Source of the DNA: Methylotenera sp. | GTDB taxonomy: Bacteria; Pseudomonadota; Gammaproteobacteria; Burkholderiales; Methylophilaceae | DNA: 64,000 bases | Direction of reading: 5' to 3' | Assembly: GCA_030652995.1 (NCBI GenBank) | Contig: JAUSAG010000009.1 | Coordinates: 1 to 64,000, forward strand | Shown here: one piece after another, positions 63,453 to 64,000 of the stretch | How the letters are laid out: each line of letters begins with the position of its first letter | How positions within the stretch are numbered: the first letter of the stretch is position 1 | Translations under genes and position numbers: made by a program | The notes under the pieces: generated by a model | The model's database searches: none | What the model saw: only the letters and a program-made list of their open reading frames with translations | What the model was told of the DNA's origin: nothing

Positions 63453-64000
63453 TTAAAATAAATGTTGGGTCTCTTTGTTGATTTCTTCAACCAAGGTTTG
63501 GTCATTAGTATTTTTAGCTATTAATTTTGCATGCGCTATTAAGTCTTTAGCGGATGAAGTATCACCCATCGCAACTTTAAGTTGAGCTAGTACGATGCTT
63601 CCTTTCGCTTCAAAATACGCACCGCCTTGTTTTTTAGCAAAGTTAATAATTTTATTGAGAATACGTTCTGCACTCGCGTAATTTTTTTCAATTGTGTAAT
63701 AGCGACCAAGTTCAATGCTTGTATGTGCATATTGGTCTAATGTGCCTACTTTTTCATGCATAAAGTAAGCTTTGAGTTGAGATTCAAGCGCTAAAGTATG
63801 CTGATTCAGCTCATGATAAGTAAGTGCAATTCTTTCATAGCTTTCTCCACGTTCATTATCATTAGCGTCTAGTTTGTTCGCTGATATAAAAAACGCTAGC
63901 GCCTGAGTATATTGTTTATCCTGAAAATAAATATCACCAATGGCAACAAGACCCATCCGCTCGAATCCTTGATGTTTTGCGGTTTGTGCAAATTCAATTG
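63453..64000 (-). CDS. TPR-repeat protein (5-prime end beyond the window)
   Basis: The C-terminal 182 codons of a minus-strand gene are visible; the frame stays open through the right edge. Repeating helical pairs fit tetratricopeptide repeats: GLVAIGDIYFQDKQYTQALAFFISANKLDAND, YERIALTYHELNQHTLALESQLKAYFMHE, SIELGRYYTIEKNYASAERILNKIINFAKK and a shorter last repeat. The in-frame ATG at 63956 is internal because the preceding codons continue the TPR pattern (IEFAQTAKHQGFER). Such domains mediate protein contacts; the catalytic or signalling part, if any, is outside the window. Base usage returns to AT-rich. Confidence 0.8.
   Translation of the reverse strand, partial: IEFAQTAKHQGFERMGLVAIGDIYFQDKQYTQALAFFISANKLDANDNERGESYERIALTYHELNQHTLALESQLKAYFMHEKVGTLDQYAHTSIELGRYYTIEKNYASAERILNKIINFAKKQGGAYFEAKGSIVLAQLKVAMGDTSSAKDLIAHAKLIAKNTNDQTLVEEINKETQHLF

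Overview
The window looks like a chromosomal segment of a betaproteobacterial methylotroph, most likely a relative of Methylotenera or another Methylophilaceae. This is inference. It rests on an orphan pqqA gene, the betaproteobacterial gene order leuCDB-asd-fimV-truA-trpFBA-accD-folC-dedD-cvpA-purF-metZ, the RatA/RnfH/SmpB cluster and ParE/ParC proteins of the expected type. Most of the window is moderately AT-rich with tightly packed housekeeping genes. No rRNA, insertion sequence or CRISPR array was seen.

Layout. Bases 1-2,650 are an accessory patch: the tail of an unknown gene, an orphan pqqA behind a perfect palindrome, a solitary HicB-type antitoxin, an HTH/ATPase/STAS-like regulator whose promoter is overlaid by four 10-bp repeats spaced exactly 22 bp apart, and a HigB toxin remnant followed by an intact HigA. 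From 2.65 to 32.4 kb lie ppnP, yajQ, cimA, an MmyB-type regulator, leucine, aspartate-family and tryptophan synthesis genes, fimV, truA, accD, folC, purF, and metZ behind a SAM-II-like riboswitch. These are followed by a CapD-like sugar dehydratase, a phosphoribosyltransferase, an EpsA-like LuxR regulator, tRNA-Leu(CAG), rnr and rlmB. From 32.7 to 39.3 kb the minus strand carries mqo and a three-gene redox operon: a flavoprotein with two cyclic-nucleotide domains and a four-cluster ferredoxin region, a b-type-cytochrome-like membrane protein, and an FHA-tethered decaheme cytochrome c. From 39.9 to 49.9 kb are a globin-sensor-like diguanylate cyclase, rnfH/ratA, smpB, an ASCH protein, parE, parC and an aminotransferase.

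From about 50.3 to 63.1 kb the base composition becomes clearly GC-richer. The genes are packed with 1-8 base overlaps: NfeD protease/slipin, a tandem universal stress protein, MarC, acyl-CoA ligase, a lipoprotein hydrolase, a ceramidase-like membrane protein, a UMF1 transporter and a 939-residue ACP/acyl-AMP-ligase/acyltransferase fusion. The right edge holds two broken genes (a 26-codon TerB-like stub and a decayed hypA), which suggests an acquired block with an eroded boundary. The window ends inside a TPR-protein gene on the minus strand.

How the genes work together. The core encodes synthesis of Leu, Ile (via citramalate), Trp, Met, purines, fatty-acid precursor and folate. The strongest candidates for an undescribed system are the cNMP/FHA-linked transmembrane redox operon at 34.3-39.25 kb, the putative lipid-remodelling cluster at 54-62 kb, and the iteron-controlled HTH/ATPase/STAS-like regulator at 1 kb. 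All coordinates, motifs and repeats were read by eye; no database search was run.
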